Shown here in pieces: positions 42,506-50,242 of a DNA stretch of 64,000 nt. The translations under genes were made by a program, and so were the position numbers. The stretch is from Chloroflexota bacterium (GTDB lineage Bacteria; Chloroflexota; Anaerolineae; 4572-78; J111). The notes under the pieces are model-generated. The model had not been told where the DNA came from and searched no databases. It was given only the letters and a program-made list of their open reading frames with translations. Every line of letters starts with the position of its first letter. Position 1 is the first letter of the stretch. The stretch is from contig BOKF01000011.1 in NCBI GenBank assembly GCA_016860845.1, forward strand, positions 124,001 through 188,000, read 5' to 3'.

Positions 42506-43732
42506 ATGCCGACAAATCGCCTGTACCACTCCATTGCTTCAATAGGAAGTAAAAGCGGCCTCATTTTATTAGGGCTGGTGCTGGCCCTGCTGCTGGCTGA
42601 GTTTGCGGCCAGGCAGTTACCGGGCCGTCCTTATATCGAGGACAATGGCAACCTGTGGGAGTGTGACCGGCTGCTAGGCTGGCGGGGTAAACGGAATGAT
42701 ACGGCCATTGTCAACACAGAAGGGTATATCCACAAGGTTCGTAAAAATTCAGCCGGTATGCATGATGGGGAACATTCATTCGAGAAAGGGGATAACGTTT
42801 TTAGAATCCTGGTGATGGGCGACTCTTTTGTCGAGGCGCGCCAGGTTGAAGAAGCCGAGACAAGCCACCAGGTCCTTGAAGAACTTCTTAACCAAACCGC
42901 TCCGCCGCCCCTCAGATTCGAAGTGATCAGCGCCGGTTCAATTGCCTGGGGACCCGCCCAGGAATTTATGTATTTCCGCAGCGAGGGTAAATATTACAAA
43001 CCCGACCTCATTTTGGGTTACTGGTACCCGGCCAACGATTTGATGGATATTTTGCCGGATCATCGCATGACATTCGACGGTACCAACTGTTATGCGCCCT
43101 ATTTTACAATATGCCACGACGAGTTTGACCCCGAACCCTGGTTTTCAGCGCCGGGTCTGTCGCCCACACTGGGAAATTGTTCCCCCTTTAAAAAGGGATT
43201 TGCCAGCATGCTGAACTGGTTCTACTTCAACTCGCGGCTCTACCAGCGCCTGGAGCCTTTGCTGATGAAACGTCAGCCCAGGATAAAATATGCCCATAAT
43301 TTCTCCCCCTGGCTCGAAGATTCCCCTGATCCGACGCTGGCTGCTGCTTATCGGATAACGGATGGGATCTATACCCATCTGGCCAATGAAGCGAATCAGG
43401 TCGGCGCAAAGTTTGCCCTGGTCATCGTCCCCCTAAAAGAAGCAATTTATGATGAGATAGACCCCGCTTTTCACCAAGAGCTTGAGACCAAATATCCAGA
43501 GTTGAAGAACGGTAATCCACAATTACCCAACCAAAAGTTGGCCGAGTTGATGCCTGCCAGAAACATTCCGCTGCTGGATTTGCAGCCCGCTTTTGTGGCC
43601 CATTTGCAGGGCGGGGGTGGGGTGTTATACGGCCATATTGATAGTCACTGGAATGTACCCGGTAATCAACTGGCCGGAAAATTGATTGCGGAGTGGCTGA
43701 TAGCTAAACGCCTGGTTCCCGCAGAACCTTAA
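42506..43732 (+). CDS. SGNH/GDSL-type hydrolase, membrane anchored
   Basis: A 408-residue protein with an N-terminal transmembrane anchor (about residues 18-35). The SGNH core carries the GDS nucleophile motif in RILVMGDSFVEA and a C-terminal DSHWNVPGNQLAG with the catalytic Asp-His pair. In between, YWYPANDLMD supplies the Asn block. Such proteins are O-acyl esterases or transferases acting on cell-envelope glycans (AlgJ/DltD-like group). It starts 4 bp after the PEBP gene. Confidence 0.83.
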   Translation: MPTNRLYHSIASIGSKSGLILLGLVLALLLAEFAARQLPGRPYIEDNGNLWECDRLLGWRGKRNDTAIVNTEGYIHKVRKNSAGMHDGEHSFEKGDNVFRILVMGDSFVEARQVEEAETSHQVLEELLNQTAPPPLRFEVISAGSIAWGPAQEFMYFRSEGKYYKPDLILGYWYPANDLMDILPDHRMTFDGTNCYAPYFTICHDEFDPEPWFSAPGLSPTLGNCSPFKKGFASMLNWFYFNSRLYQRLEPLLMKRQPRIKYAHNFSPWLEDSPDPTLAAAYRITDGIYTHLANEANQVGAKFALVIVPLKEAIYDEIDPAFHQELETKYPELKNGNPQLPNQKLAELMPARNIPLLDLQPAFVAHLQGGGGVLYGHIDSHWNVPGNQLAGKLIAEWLIAKRLVPAEP

Positions 43733-43735
43733 GAT

Positions 43736-43760
43736 TCTCATTCGATCAACAATCGTGAGA
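43736..43760. terminator. possible hairpin between convergent genes
   Basis: TCTCA-TT-CGAT pairs with ATCG-TGAGA across a 5-nt loop. No T-run follows, so terminator function is uncertain. Confidence 0.3.
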
Positions 43761-43780
43761 GGAAAGATTATGACTTCCGG

Positions 43781-44410
43781 CTAAAGGACCGACCGGATTG
43801 TATCTTGAAAATGTTGAATATGCTGCCGCATCAGCTCCTCCGCGCCATCGGCTGACCGATCCTTGATGGCCTGCAAAATCAGGAAATGCCGGTTCGTATC
43901 CAGGTCTATGGGTTTTATTTTGGCCAGTGACAGATGCCACAAACGCAGAGACAGATTATAAAAGTGTTCAATCTCGCCGATGATAAACCGATTGTTGGCT
44001 GCCCTGGCTAACAAATGATGGAAATAGCGGTCCATTAGAATGAGCGCCCGCGTTTCCAGCGTCTCCGGCTCAGCCATTTGCTGGCAAAAATTTTCCATTT
44101 CGGTAATCTGTTCAGCCGTGGCTCGTTCAGCCGCTAACCGGGCGCAAAGTCCTTCCAGATACCGCCTGATCTCATAAATTTGCTGCAAGTCGGTAATTTG
44201 CACCTCGGCCACAAACGTCCCCCGGTGAGGCGCGGCAACCACCAGTCTGTCTGCTTCCAGTTGTTTGAGCGCCTCGCGAATCGGTGTCCGCCCCAGGTTA
44301 AGTTGGGCCATTAGTTGACTCTCTTGAATGAGGGAGCCAGGCGGCATCTCGACGGTGATTATTTTTTCTTTGATAAGTTGGTAAGCAACTTCGGCATTCG
44401 TTAAGGCCAT
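43781..44410 (-). CDS. GntR-family regulator, FadR/FCD subfamily
   Basis: A 209-residue regulator. The winged helix has SQLMAQLNLGRTPIREALKQLEADRLVVAAPHRGTFVAEV (read in parts). The helical FCD domain follows, with ligand/metal residues recognisable as D of EIRRYLEG and the H of RYFHHLLARAANNRF and HFLILQAI. It is divergent from the corrinoid methyltransferase operon, and its start is only about 50 bp from the promoter at 44462, so it is the likely regulator of that operon. Confidence 0.92.
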   Translation of the reverse strand: MALTNAEVAYQLIKEKIITVEMPPGSLIQESQLMAQLNLGRTPIREALKQLEADRLVVAAPHRGTFVAEVQITDLQQIYEIRRYLEGLCARLAAERATAEQITEMENFCQQMAEPETLETRALILMDRYFHHLLARAANNRFIIGEIEHFYNLSLRLWHLSLAKIKPIDLDTNRHFLILQAIKDRSADGAEELMRQHIQHFQDTIRSVL

Positions 44411-44461
44411 AATTTCTTTTTATCTTTCTCCGCAGAATCATTCTATCACAGGTACCAAAGA

Positions 44462-44490
44462 TTGACAATTTTTCCTGATTGTGATATATT
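44462..44490 (+). promoter_or_regulatory. strong sigma-70-type promoter of the corrinoid methyltransferase operon
   Basis: A perfect TTGACA at 44462 and TATATT at 44485 are 17 bp apart. Transcription should start near 44497. The region around the -10 (ATATATTAATAATATAT) is a near palindrome and a possible GntR-family operator. Confidence 0.75.
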
Positions 44491-44496
44491 AATAAT

Positions 44497-44760
44497 ATAT
44501 TAAGGATATATAAATTCCTCGAAAGACGTTAAAGGGGGGCTTAAACGATCTGACTCGAGAAGAGAATTTATAGAGCGATCCATTTCACAGGTCTGCAATG
44601 GTGCAGTCAGACAAAGTCTATTGTGTTTTAGCATTCTATGACCCCCTTAATCGGTGTTGGAACACCAACATTGATTTGCCTTTGAATTTGGGAGAGTTCA
44701 GTGAATAAAAGCCGCCGAGGTTCTGGTGCGTTGATGCACCGGCCTCGGCGGCTTTATTTA
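44497..44760 (+). ncRNA. candidate structured leader RNA (riboswitch- or attenuator-like)
   Basis: TATAAATTC (44509-44517) pairs perfectly with GAATTTATA (44564-44572). Inside it CTCGA (44518) pairs with TCGAG (44555), and a CGTT/AACG stem encloses a loop with GGGGGG. That loop can pair with ACCCCCTT at 44641-44648 (7 bp, AAGGGGG). GTCTG/CAGAC (about 44591/44608) and GGTGTT/AACACC (about 44653) form further small hairpins. The leader ends in the 44708-44755 hairpin. No known riboswitch consensus that I could recall fits. Confidence 0.45.
44708..44760 (+). terminator. terminator-like hairpin before the first mttB-like gene
   Basis: AAAGCCGCCGAGG (44708-44720) pairs perfectly with CCTCGGCGGCTTT (44743-44755), and an inner GGTGC/GCACC stem lies in the loop. 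TTTATTTA follows. It is 35 bp before the start codon, so it would stop transcription of the operon unless an upstream structure prevents it. Confidence 0.65.
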
Positions 44761-44789
44761 ATCCAAGTTGCTATCAGGGTGAATAAATA

Positions 44790-46265
44790 ATGACTATCCG
44801 TAGTAATGACTGCTTTTTTAACAGCACCCAATTTCGGCGGCTGTCGGATGAGCAGTGCCGCAAGCTGTATTGGGCCTGCCTGGAGATTTTGGAACGGACG
44901 GGAATACGTCTTTACAGCCAGGAAGCGCTGGATTTGCTCAAAAAGGCGGGGGTATCCGCCTCCGATGGGAACCGGGTCCGGCTTCCGGCTGGGCTGGTCG
45001 AAAAAGCTTTAACGACCGCCCCTCACCGGGTCACGCTGTGCGACCGGTATGGCCGCCGGGTGATGCCGGTAGAGGGCTACCGCACCTTTTTTGGCCCCGG
45101 CTCCGACTGTTTGAATATCATTGATCACCGCAGCAGTGAACGCCGCAAAGCAGTGCTCCAGGATATCGTCGAAGCCATGACCGTAGCCGATGCGTTACCC
45201 CACATTGACTTCGTGATGTGCATGTTCCTGCCGGAGGACGTGCCGCAGGTTGTGGTAGACCGCTACCAGATGGAGGTGATGCTTAACATGACGACCAAGC
45301 CGATCATCTTTGTCACCACCGATTTTTCCGGCTGTGTGGATGCCGTGGAGATGGCCGAAACGGTCGTCGGCGGGCCTGAAGCGCTGCAGCGAAATCCCCT
45401 GGTCGCGCCCTACATCAACGTGACAACCGGGCTGGTCCATAACGAGGAAGCGGTGCAAAAATTGCTGTATATGGCCGGCAAGGGTCTGCCGGCCATCTAT
45501 GTCCCCTCCACCCAGGGCGGGGCGACAGCCCCGGTCACACCTGCTGGCGCTTTGGCCATAGCCCAGGCGGGTGCGCTCGTCGGTGTCGTGTTGTCTCAGC
45601 TCAAGCGGGAGGGCGCGCCGATCATTATGCCCGGCTGGGGTGGAAACATGTTGGATATGCGAACGACCGTCCAGCCATATGCCGACCCCGACAAACGTAC
45701 TCTGGCCGCTGATTATGTTCACTCCCTGGGACTGCCCATGTTTGCCCTGGCCGGTTGCAGTGAGTCAAAGGTGGTTGACCAGCAGGCCGGGATCGAGGCG
45801 GCGCTGACGCTGATGACCGACGCCCTGGCCGGGGCCAACATCGTCCACGACCTGGGGTACCTGGAGTCGGGCTTAACCGGCTCGCTGGCGCAACTGGTTA
45901 TTTGTGATGAGATTGTGGGCTGGCTGTCGCACTTTGTGGCCGGGGTCGAGATCAGCGACGAGACGCTGGCGCTGGATCTGATTGATGAGATCGGTCCCGA
46001 CGGTCATTTTCTCGACACGGATCACACCTTTAAGCATTTCCGCGAGCGCTGGTATCCCAGCCTGTTTGAGCGGGACAACTATGAAGGCTGGCTGGCGAGC
46101 GGCGGTCAAACCCTGGCTGAGCGGGCGGCCGCACGAGTAACCACGATCCTGGCCGAGCACAAGCCGGAGCCACTACCCGACGACGTCGCCCAAAAAATCC
46201 GGGCCATTGTTCGCCGGGCGGAAGTAGGACAAGCTGTTAGCTTGTCCCAGCCCCGGACAAACTAA
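44790..46265 (+). CDS. MttB-family (non-pyrrolysine) methyltransferase, copy 1
   Basis: A 491-residue member of the trimethylamine methyltransferase superfamily that moves a methyl group from a quaternary amine or similar compound to a corrinoid protein. Family segments: ACLEILERTGIRLYSQEALDLL at the N-terminus, TQGGATAPVTPAGALAIAQA in the barrel, GCSESKVVDQQAGIEA and HDLGYLESGLTGSLAQLVI near the C-terminus. The frame is open throughout with no in-frame amber codon, so it is of the MtgB/MtpB type, not pyrrolysine-dependent. The last 15 residues are encoded by a repeat hairpin. A partner corrinoid protein gene follows. Confidence 0.92.
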   Translation: MTIRSNDCFFNSTQFRRLSDEQCRKLYWACLEILERTGIRLYSQEALDLLKKAGVSASDGNRVRLPAGLVEKALTTAPHRVTLCDRYGRRVMPVEGYRTFFGPGSDCLNIIDHRSSERRKAVLQDIVEAMTVADALPHIDFVMCMFLPEDVPQVVVDRYQMEVMLNMTTKPIIFVTTDFSGCVDAVEMAETVVGGPEALQRNPLVAPYINVTTGLVHNEEAVQKLLYMAGKGLPAIYVPSTQGGATAPVTPAGALAIAQAGALVGVVLSQLKREGAPIIMPGWGGNMLDMRTTVQPYADPDKRTLAADYVHSLGLPMFALAGCSESKVVDQQAGIEAALTLMTDALAGANIVHDLGYLESGLTGSLAQLVICDEIVGWLSHFVAGVEISDETLALDLIDEIGPDGHFLDTDHTFKHFRERWYPSLFERDNYEGWLASGGQTLAERAAARVTTILAEHKPEPLPDDVAQKIRAIVRRAEVGQAVSLSQPRTN

Positions 46266-46278
46266 CAGTTTGTCCTAC
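46224..46278. repeat. hairpin (GTAGGACAAGCTG word) overlapping the 3' end of mttB-like copy 1
   Basis: GTAGGACAAGCTGTTAGCTTG on the left (read in two parts) is mirrored by CAAACTAACAGTTTGTCCTAC on the right. The stop codon at 46263 is inside it, so the C-terminal tail of the protein is repeat-derived. Confidence 0.8.
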
Positions 46279-46306
46279 AAGTTTATTTTCAAAGGAGAAA
46301 CCAACC

Positions 46307-46948
46307 ATGAGTGAAATATTATCAAAACTCTCCACTGCTGTCATTGAGGGCAATTTTAAGGATATGACAAAATTGACTCAAGAGGCCATAGACGGCGGCC
46401 TGGACGCCCAACAAATTCTCAACGAGGGTTTAATGCCCGGGATGGATCACATCGGGGTCCAATTCCGGGCCGGCAACGTCTTTGTGCCGGAAGTCTTGCG
46501 CTCGGCCCGGGCCATGCAAGCCTCGATGGACCTGCTCAAGCCGCTGCTGATCCAGAGCGGGGTTAAGATGCGGGGCAAAGTCCTGTTGGCCACGGTCAAG
46601 GGCGATCTGCATGACATTGGCAAAAATCTGGTCGGCATGATGTGTGAGGGCGCTGGCTTCGAGGTCAAAGACCTGGGCAAAGACATCGCGCCCGAGGACT
46701 TTGTCAAAGCGGTCAAGGAATTTGAGCCGGATGTGGTCGGGATGTCGGCCCTGCTCACCACGACGATGCGGTCCATGGAACAGACGATCAAGGCCCTGCA
46801 AGAAGCCGGCGTGCGCGACCGGGTGAAAATCATCATCGGCGGCGCGCCTGTAACCGGGTCATTTGCGGAGCAAATCGGGGCCGATGGCTATGCCTCGAAC
46901 GCTGCCGCCGCTGTTGAGATGGTCAAGAAATTTGTGGGGGTAGCGTAG
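46307..46948 (+). CDS. corrinoid (B12-binding) protein, MttC-like, copy 1
   Basis: A 213-residue methyl carrier. A helical cap domain (residues 1-85) precedes the B12-binding Rossmann domain. DLHDIGKN at residues 100-107 carries the cobalt-ligating His102. VVGMSALLTTTM and IIIGGAPVTGSFAEQIGADGYASNA complete the cobalamin site. It accepts methyl from the adjacent MttB homologue and hands it to a corrinoid:tetrahydrofolate methyltransferase that is not in this window. Confidence 0.95.
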   Translation: MSEILSKLSTAVIEGNFKDMTKLTQEAIDGGLDAQQILNEGLMPGMDHIGVQFRAGNVFVPEVLRSARAMQASMDLLKPLLIQSGVKMRGKVLLATVKGDLHDIGKNLVGMMCEGAGFEVKDLGKDIAPEDFVKAVKEFEPDVVGMSALLTTTMRSMEQTIKALQEAGVRDRVKIIIGGAPVTGSFAEQIGADGYASNAAAAVEMVKKFVGVA

Positions 46949-46970
46949 CAGATAGCAGTAGCACAAACCT

Positions 46971-47048
46971 GGGAACTCGTAGGAACTCTAGGAACTCAGC
47001 TCATAAGTTCCCTTGAGTTCCCACAAGTTCCCACAAGTTCCTACGAGT
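46971..47048. repeat. intergenic hairpin (GGAACTCGTAGGAACTC word)
   Basis: Tandem GGAACTC words on the left are mirrored by repeated GAGTTCCCACAAGTTCC words on the right, ending just before the ribosome-binding site of the next gene. Confidence 0.85.
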
Positions 47049-47067
47049 TATTTTTAGGAGGTTCTTG

Positions 47068-48531
47068 ATGAGGACGAACTATCGTATCAATTCCGGCGTG
47101 CGCTTTCAGATGCTGTCAAACGACCAGCTACAAGAGTTGTTCGAGGGGGTGCTTCACCTCCTGGAGTATACCGGCCTGGAAGTGCATCATGACGAAGCGC
47201 GCGACATTTTAAAGCAGGCCGGGGCCTGGGTAGACGGCTTGCGGGTGCAGCTCCCCTCCTACCTGGTCAAGCGCTCGCTGGCCCTGGCCCCACGCAGCTT
47301 TACCCTCTTTGCCCGCGACGGCAACCCCAAACACAACATTCATATCGGCCCTGGACGGGCGCATTTTGGCCCCGGCCCCACCTGCCCCAACTTCATAGAC
47401 GTCGAGACGATGGAACGGCGGCCCTACCTCAAGGCAGATGTACCTCTCGTGGCCAAGGTGGTAGATGCGCTGCCCAATATTGACTTTTGCGAGTCGCTGG
47501 GCACAGTCGGCGACGTGCATTACAGTTTGGGCGCTACGTACGAGTTTGCAGGGATGTTCCCCAATACCAGCAAACCGATTGTGGCCTGGTCTTATGACCG
47601 CTTCGATTCAGCGGACATTCACAAAATCGCCGTGACCGAAGCCGGGGGGCAGGCAGCCTTTGAAAAACGCCCCAATTATGTCCATTACTGCGAGCCGCTG
47701 TCGCCGCTGGTCAGCACCTTTGAGGCCATAGACAAGCTCATCTTCGCCGCCCGGCAGCGCGTCCCCCTGGTCTTTACCCCCTGCCCGATTGCCGGCGGCA
47801 CCGCGCCGGTAACCGCCGCCGGGATTATTACTCAGGCTGCTGCTGAGTCGTGGATGGGGCTGACCCTGGCCCAGGCGATCCAGCCCGGTCTCCCCTTTAT
47901 CATGGGCGGCGTCTTGTCCGTGCTGGATATGAGCGCCATGATCCTCGCCTATGGCGCGCCGGAACTGTCGCTCATGATGGCCGGCCTGACCGAGTTGGCC
48001 CATTACGCCGGCCTGCCCCTGTGGCAAACGGGCGGCTGCACCGACTCCAAAACCTTCGACGAGCAGGCCGCTATCGAAGGCTCGCTGTCCTGCTTCTTCT
48101 CCGCCCTCAGTGGCGGCGACCTCTGCCACGATGTCGGCTACACCGAGAGCGCCATGACCGGCTCGGTCTTTCAATTGGCGCTGATGGACGAAGCCATCGG
48201 CTACTCGCGGCGCATCACCCGCGGCATCGAGGTTAACGAGGACACCCTGGCCGTGGACGTCATCCATCATGTCGGCCCTAACGGCCACTACCTGCGCGAG
48301 CCGCACACCCGCCGCTACTTCAAATCCGAATTCTGGTATCCCAAGCTGTGCGACCGGCGCAACTTTGAGGAATGGGATATGATGGGCCGGACGACCATGC
48401 GGGACCGCGCTATTGCCCGCGTCCACGATATTCTGGCCAGCCATCAACCCTCGCCTATCAAGCCGGAAACGGAAAGAGTCATCCGGGAAGTCCTGGCAGC
48501 GGCTGAGGAGCGGGTTCGAGAAAGCGCATAA
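47068..48531 (+). CDS. MttB-family (non-pyrrolysine) methyltransferase, copy 2
   Basis: A 487-residue paralogue of the gene at 44790. Shared landmarks: LLEYTGLEVHHDEARDIL, CPIAGGTAPVTAAGIITQA, GGCTDSKTFDEQAAIEG and HDVGYTESAMTGSVFQLAL. TTAGGAGGTTCTTG precedes the ATG at 47068; an in-frame TTG at 47065 is less likely. Sequence divergence from copies 1 and 3 is high, which suggests different substrates. It precedes the second corrinoid protein gene. Confidence 0.93.
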   Translation: MRTNYRINSGVRFQMLSNDQLQELFEGVLHLLEYTGLEVHHDEARDILKQAGAWVDGLRVQLPSYLVKRSLALAPRSFTLFARDGNPKHNIHIGPGRAHFGPGPTCPNFIDVETMERRPYLKADVPLVAKVVDALPNIDFCESLGTVGDVHYSLGATYEFAGMFPNTSKPIVAWSYDRFDSADIHKIAVTEAGGQAAFEKRPNYVHYCEPLSPLVSTFEAIDKLIFAARQRVPLVFTPCPIAGGTAPVTAAGIITQAAAESWMGLTLAQAIQPGLPFIMGGVLSVLDMSAMILAYGAPELSLMMAGLTELAHYAGLPLWQTGGCTDSKTFDEQAAIEGSLSCFFSALSGGDLCHDVGYTESAMTGSVFQLALMDEAIGYSRRITRGIEVNEDTLAVDVIHHVGPNGHYLREPHTRRYFKSEFWYPKLCDRRNFEEWDMMGRTTMRDRAIARVHDILASHQPSPIKPETERVIREVLAAAEERVRESA

Positions 48532-48549
48532 ACCAGTTATCAGTGACAG

Positions 48550-48611
48550 CCCTCACCCCGTCGCTGGGGCGACTCCCCTCTCCCAGTGGGAAGAGGGGTT
48601 GGGGGAGAGGG
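48550..48611. repeat. intergenic hairpin (CCCTCACCCC / GGGGTTGGGGGAGAGGG)
   Basis: CCCTCACCCCGTCGC and CTCCCCTCTCCC words are mirrored by GGGAAGAGGGGTTGGGGGAG on the right. Confidence 0.75.
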
Positions 48612-48633
48612 TTATCTACGAAGGAGAAACACC

Positions 48634-49275
48634 ATGAGCGAGATATACGCCCAACTAGCCACCGCTGTTCTGGAAGGGAATAAAGAGCGCACCCCTCCCC
48701 TGGTTCAAAAAGCCCTGGACCAGGGGCTAGCCCCCAAAGACATCCTGGATAACGGCATGGTGGCGGGCATGAACGAAGTGGGTGCCCGCTTTAAGCGCGG
48801 TGACATGTTTGTGCCCGAAGTGCTGATGTCGGCGGAGGCGATGCAGGCCGGATTAAGCGTGCTGCGCCCGCATTTGACCGCCAGCGGGGCGAAACTTGTC
48901 GGCAAAATCGTCATCGCTACGGTCAAGGGCGACCTGCACGATATTGGCAAAAACTTGGTCGGGATGCTCTGTGAAGGCGCCGGCTTTGAAGTTATTGACC
49001 TGGGCTTTAACATTGAACCGGAGAAATTTGTGGCGGCAATTAAGGAGCACCAGCCGGATATTGTCGGCATGTCGGCCTTGCTCACGACCACAATGCGCTC
49101 GATGGGCTACACGATCAAGGCCCTTGAAGAAGCCGGTTTGCGCGACAAGGTCAAGGTTATGGTCGGCGGCGCGCCGGTTGACGCAGAGTTTGCCAAACGC
49201 ATTGGCGCCGATGGCTATGGCTCCAACGCCCCTGCCGGCGCTGAATTAGCCAAGCGATTTGCCGGGACGGCGTAG
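48634..49275 (+). CDS. corrinoid (B12-binding) protein, MttC-like, copy 2
   Basis: A 213-residue paralogue of the protein at 46307 and of equal length. DLHDIGKN again places the cobalt ligand at His102, and VIDLGFNIEPEKFV, VGMSALLTTTMRSM and MVGGAPVDAEFAKRIGADGYGSNA (read in parts) follow. The start at 48634 is preceded by GAAGGAGAAACACC. It likely serves copies 2 and/or 3 of the MttB set. Confidence 0.95.
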   Translation: MSEIYAQLATAVLEGNKERTPPLVQKALDQGLAPKDILDNGMVAGMNEVGARFKRGDMFVPEVLMSAEAMQAGLSVLRPHLTASGAKLVGKIVIATVKGDLHDIGKNLVGMLCEGAGFEVIDLGFNIEPEKFVAAIKEHQPDIVGMSALLTTTMRSMGYTIKALEEAGLRDKVKVMVGGAPVDAEFAKRIGADGYGSNAPAGAELAKRFAGTA

Positions 49276-49279
49276 TTCA

Positions 49280-49375
49280 GTCATTCTGAGGCCGAAGGCC
49301 GAAGAATCCCTGAGAACGTGTCTGGCAAGCAGCGCTTTTAGGGATTCTTCGCGCCCGCTGGTCGCTCAGAATGAC
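49280..49375. repeat. MITE-like element with GTCATTCTGAG ends
   Basis: Terminal arms GTCATTCTGAG at 49280 and CTCAGAATGAC at 49365 are perfect inverses, with GAAGAATCCCT/AGGGATTCTTC sub-arms. Architecture matches 12123 and 29696 although the words differ. Confidence 0.8.
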
Positions 49376-49391
49376 CCAAAAGGAGGCACAG

Positions 49392-50090
49392 GTGTCGTCA
49401 CCCGAAAAACTGCCGGTTGTGGTCATCGCCTGCCGGGTGCTGCAGAGCATGCTGGAACAGCTCTTGCCCCCCAACCTGGCCAGCCAGGTGACTTTTTTAG
49501 ATTACGGCCTGCATCGCGTCCCCAGCAAGTTAACCTGGACCTTGCAGGAGGCGATTGACAGCATCGAGCAACCGAGTCTGGTGGTCCTGGGTTACGGGCT
49601 GTGTGGCAACGGCCTGAACGGGATCAAAGCGGGCCGGCACACGCTGTTAGTGCCGCGCACGGACGACTGCATCGCCATTTTGCTTGGCTCTCGCCGGGCC
49701 TACATGCACGAGTTTGAGACTGAACCCGGCACCTACTACCTGACCAAGGGCTGGCTGGAGTCCGGCAGCAACCCGCTCAAGGAGTACGAGGAGTATGTCC
49801 CCAAGTATGGGGCCGAGGATGCCATGTGGATTATGGACCAACAATACCGGCATTACCAGCGCCTAGCGCTGGTCGCCCACAGCCAGGAGGACATAGAAAA
49901 GTATCGTCCTCAGGCCCAGGAGGTCGCCCGCTTTTGCGCCCGCTGGGGCATACGCTACGAAGAGATCCTCGGCTCCGATCATCTGGTGCGCCGGCTGGTT
50001 GAGGTAGCGGCGGCGCTGGACCAGACCGACGACGACTTTGTGCTGGTCCCCCCCGGCGGCGAAATCAGGCAGGAAATGTTTATGCGGTGA
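49392..50090 (+). CDS. DUF1638 protein of the corrinoid operon
   Basis: A 232-residue protein with the DUF1638 pattern: VIACRVLQSMLEQL at the N-terminus, SLVVLGYGLCGNGLNGI in the middle and LTKGWLESG, HLVRRLVEVA later. A GTG start at 49392 with AGGAGG six bases upstream is chosen over an ATG at 49371 that lies in the repeat. Conserved cysteines (ACR, YGLCG) could bind a metal or cofactor. This family is often a neighbour of MttB/MtbC genes, but its role is not established. Confidence 0.88.
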   Translation: MSSPEKLPVVVIACRVLQSMLEQLLPPNLASQVTFLDYGLHRVPSKLTWTLQEAIDSIEQPSLVVLGYGLCGNGLNGIKAGRHTLLVPRTDDCIAILLGSRRAYMHEFETEPGTYYLTKGWLESGSNPLKEYEEYVPKYGAEDAMWIMDQQYRHYQRLALVAHSQEDIEKYRPQAQEVARFCARWGIRYEEILGSDHLVRRLVEVAAALDQTDDDFVLVPPGGEIRQEMFMR

Positions 50091-50125
50091 GGGAGTTGAG
50101 TATCCGGGAAAGCTTGTTATGAATT

Positions 50126-50182
50126 CTCGTGGTGCGTGGTGTGTGGTCCGTCTCTTTACGCACCACGCAATACGCACCACGA
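50126..50182. repeat. intergenic hairpin (CGTGGTGCGTGGTG word)
   Basis: CTCGTGGTGCGTGGTGTGTGG on the left (read in parts) is mirrored by CGCACCACGCAATACGCACC on the right; related to 19172-19218. Confidence 0.8.
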
Positions 50183-50242
50183 AGTTATTCAAAAACATAC
50201 TTCTCTTTAAAACGACTCGACCGTTATAATTAACAGGAGTCT

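Larger units (their letters stand above)
44411..44789. other. 379-bp regulatory region between the FadR-type gene and the mttB-like operon
   Basis: It contains a near-consensus promoter (44462-44490), an AT-rich inverted region that could bind the divergent regulator, and a 290-nt leader with stable pairings. A terminator-like hairpin lies before the ATG at 44790. No protein gene was seen. Confidence 0.75.

Noticed and set aside
44497..44760. Cobalamin riboswitch before the corrinoid operon
   Set aside because: The conserved GCCACTG (B12-box) pattern and its surrounding core were looked for and not found on the plus strand.
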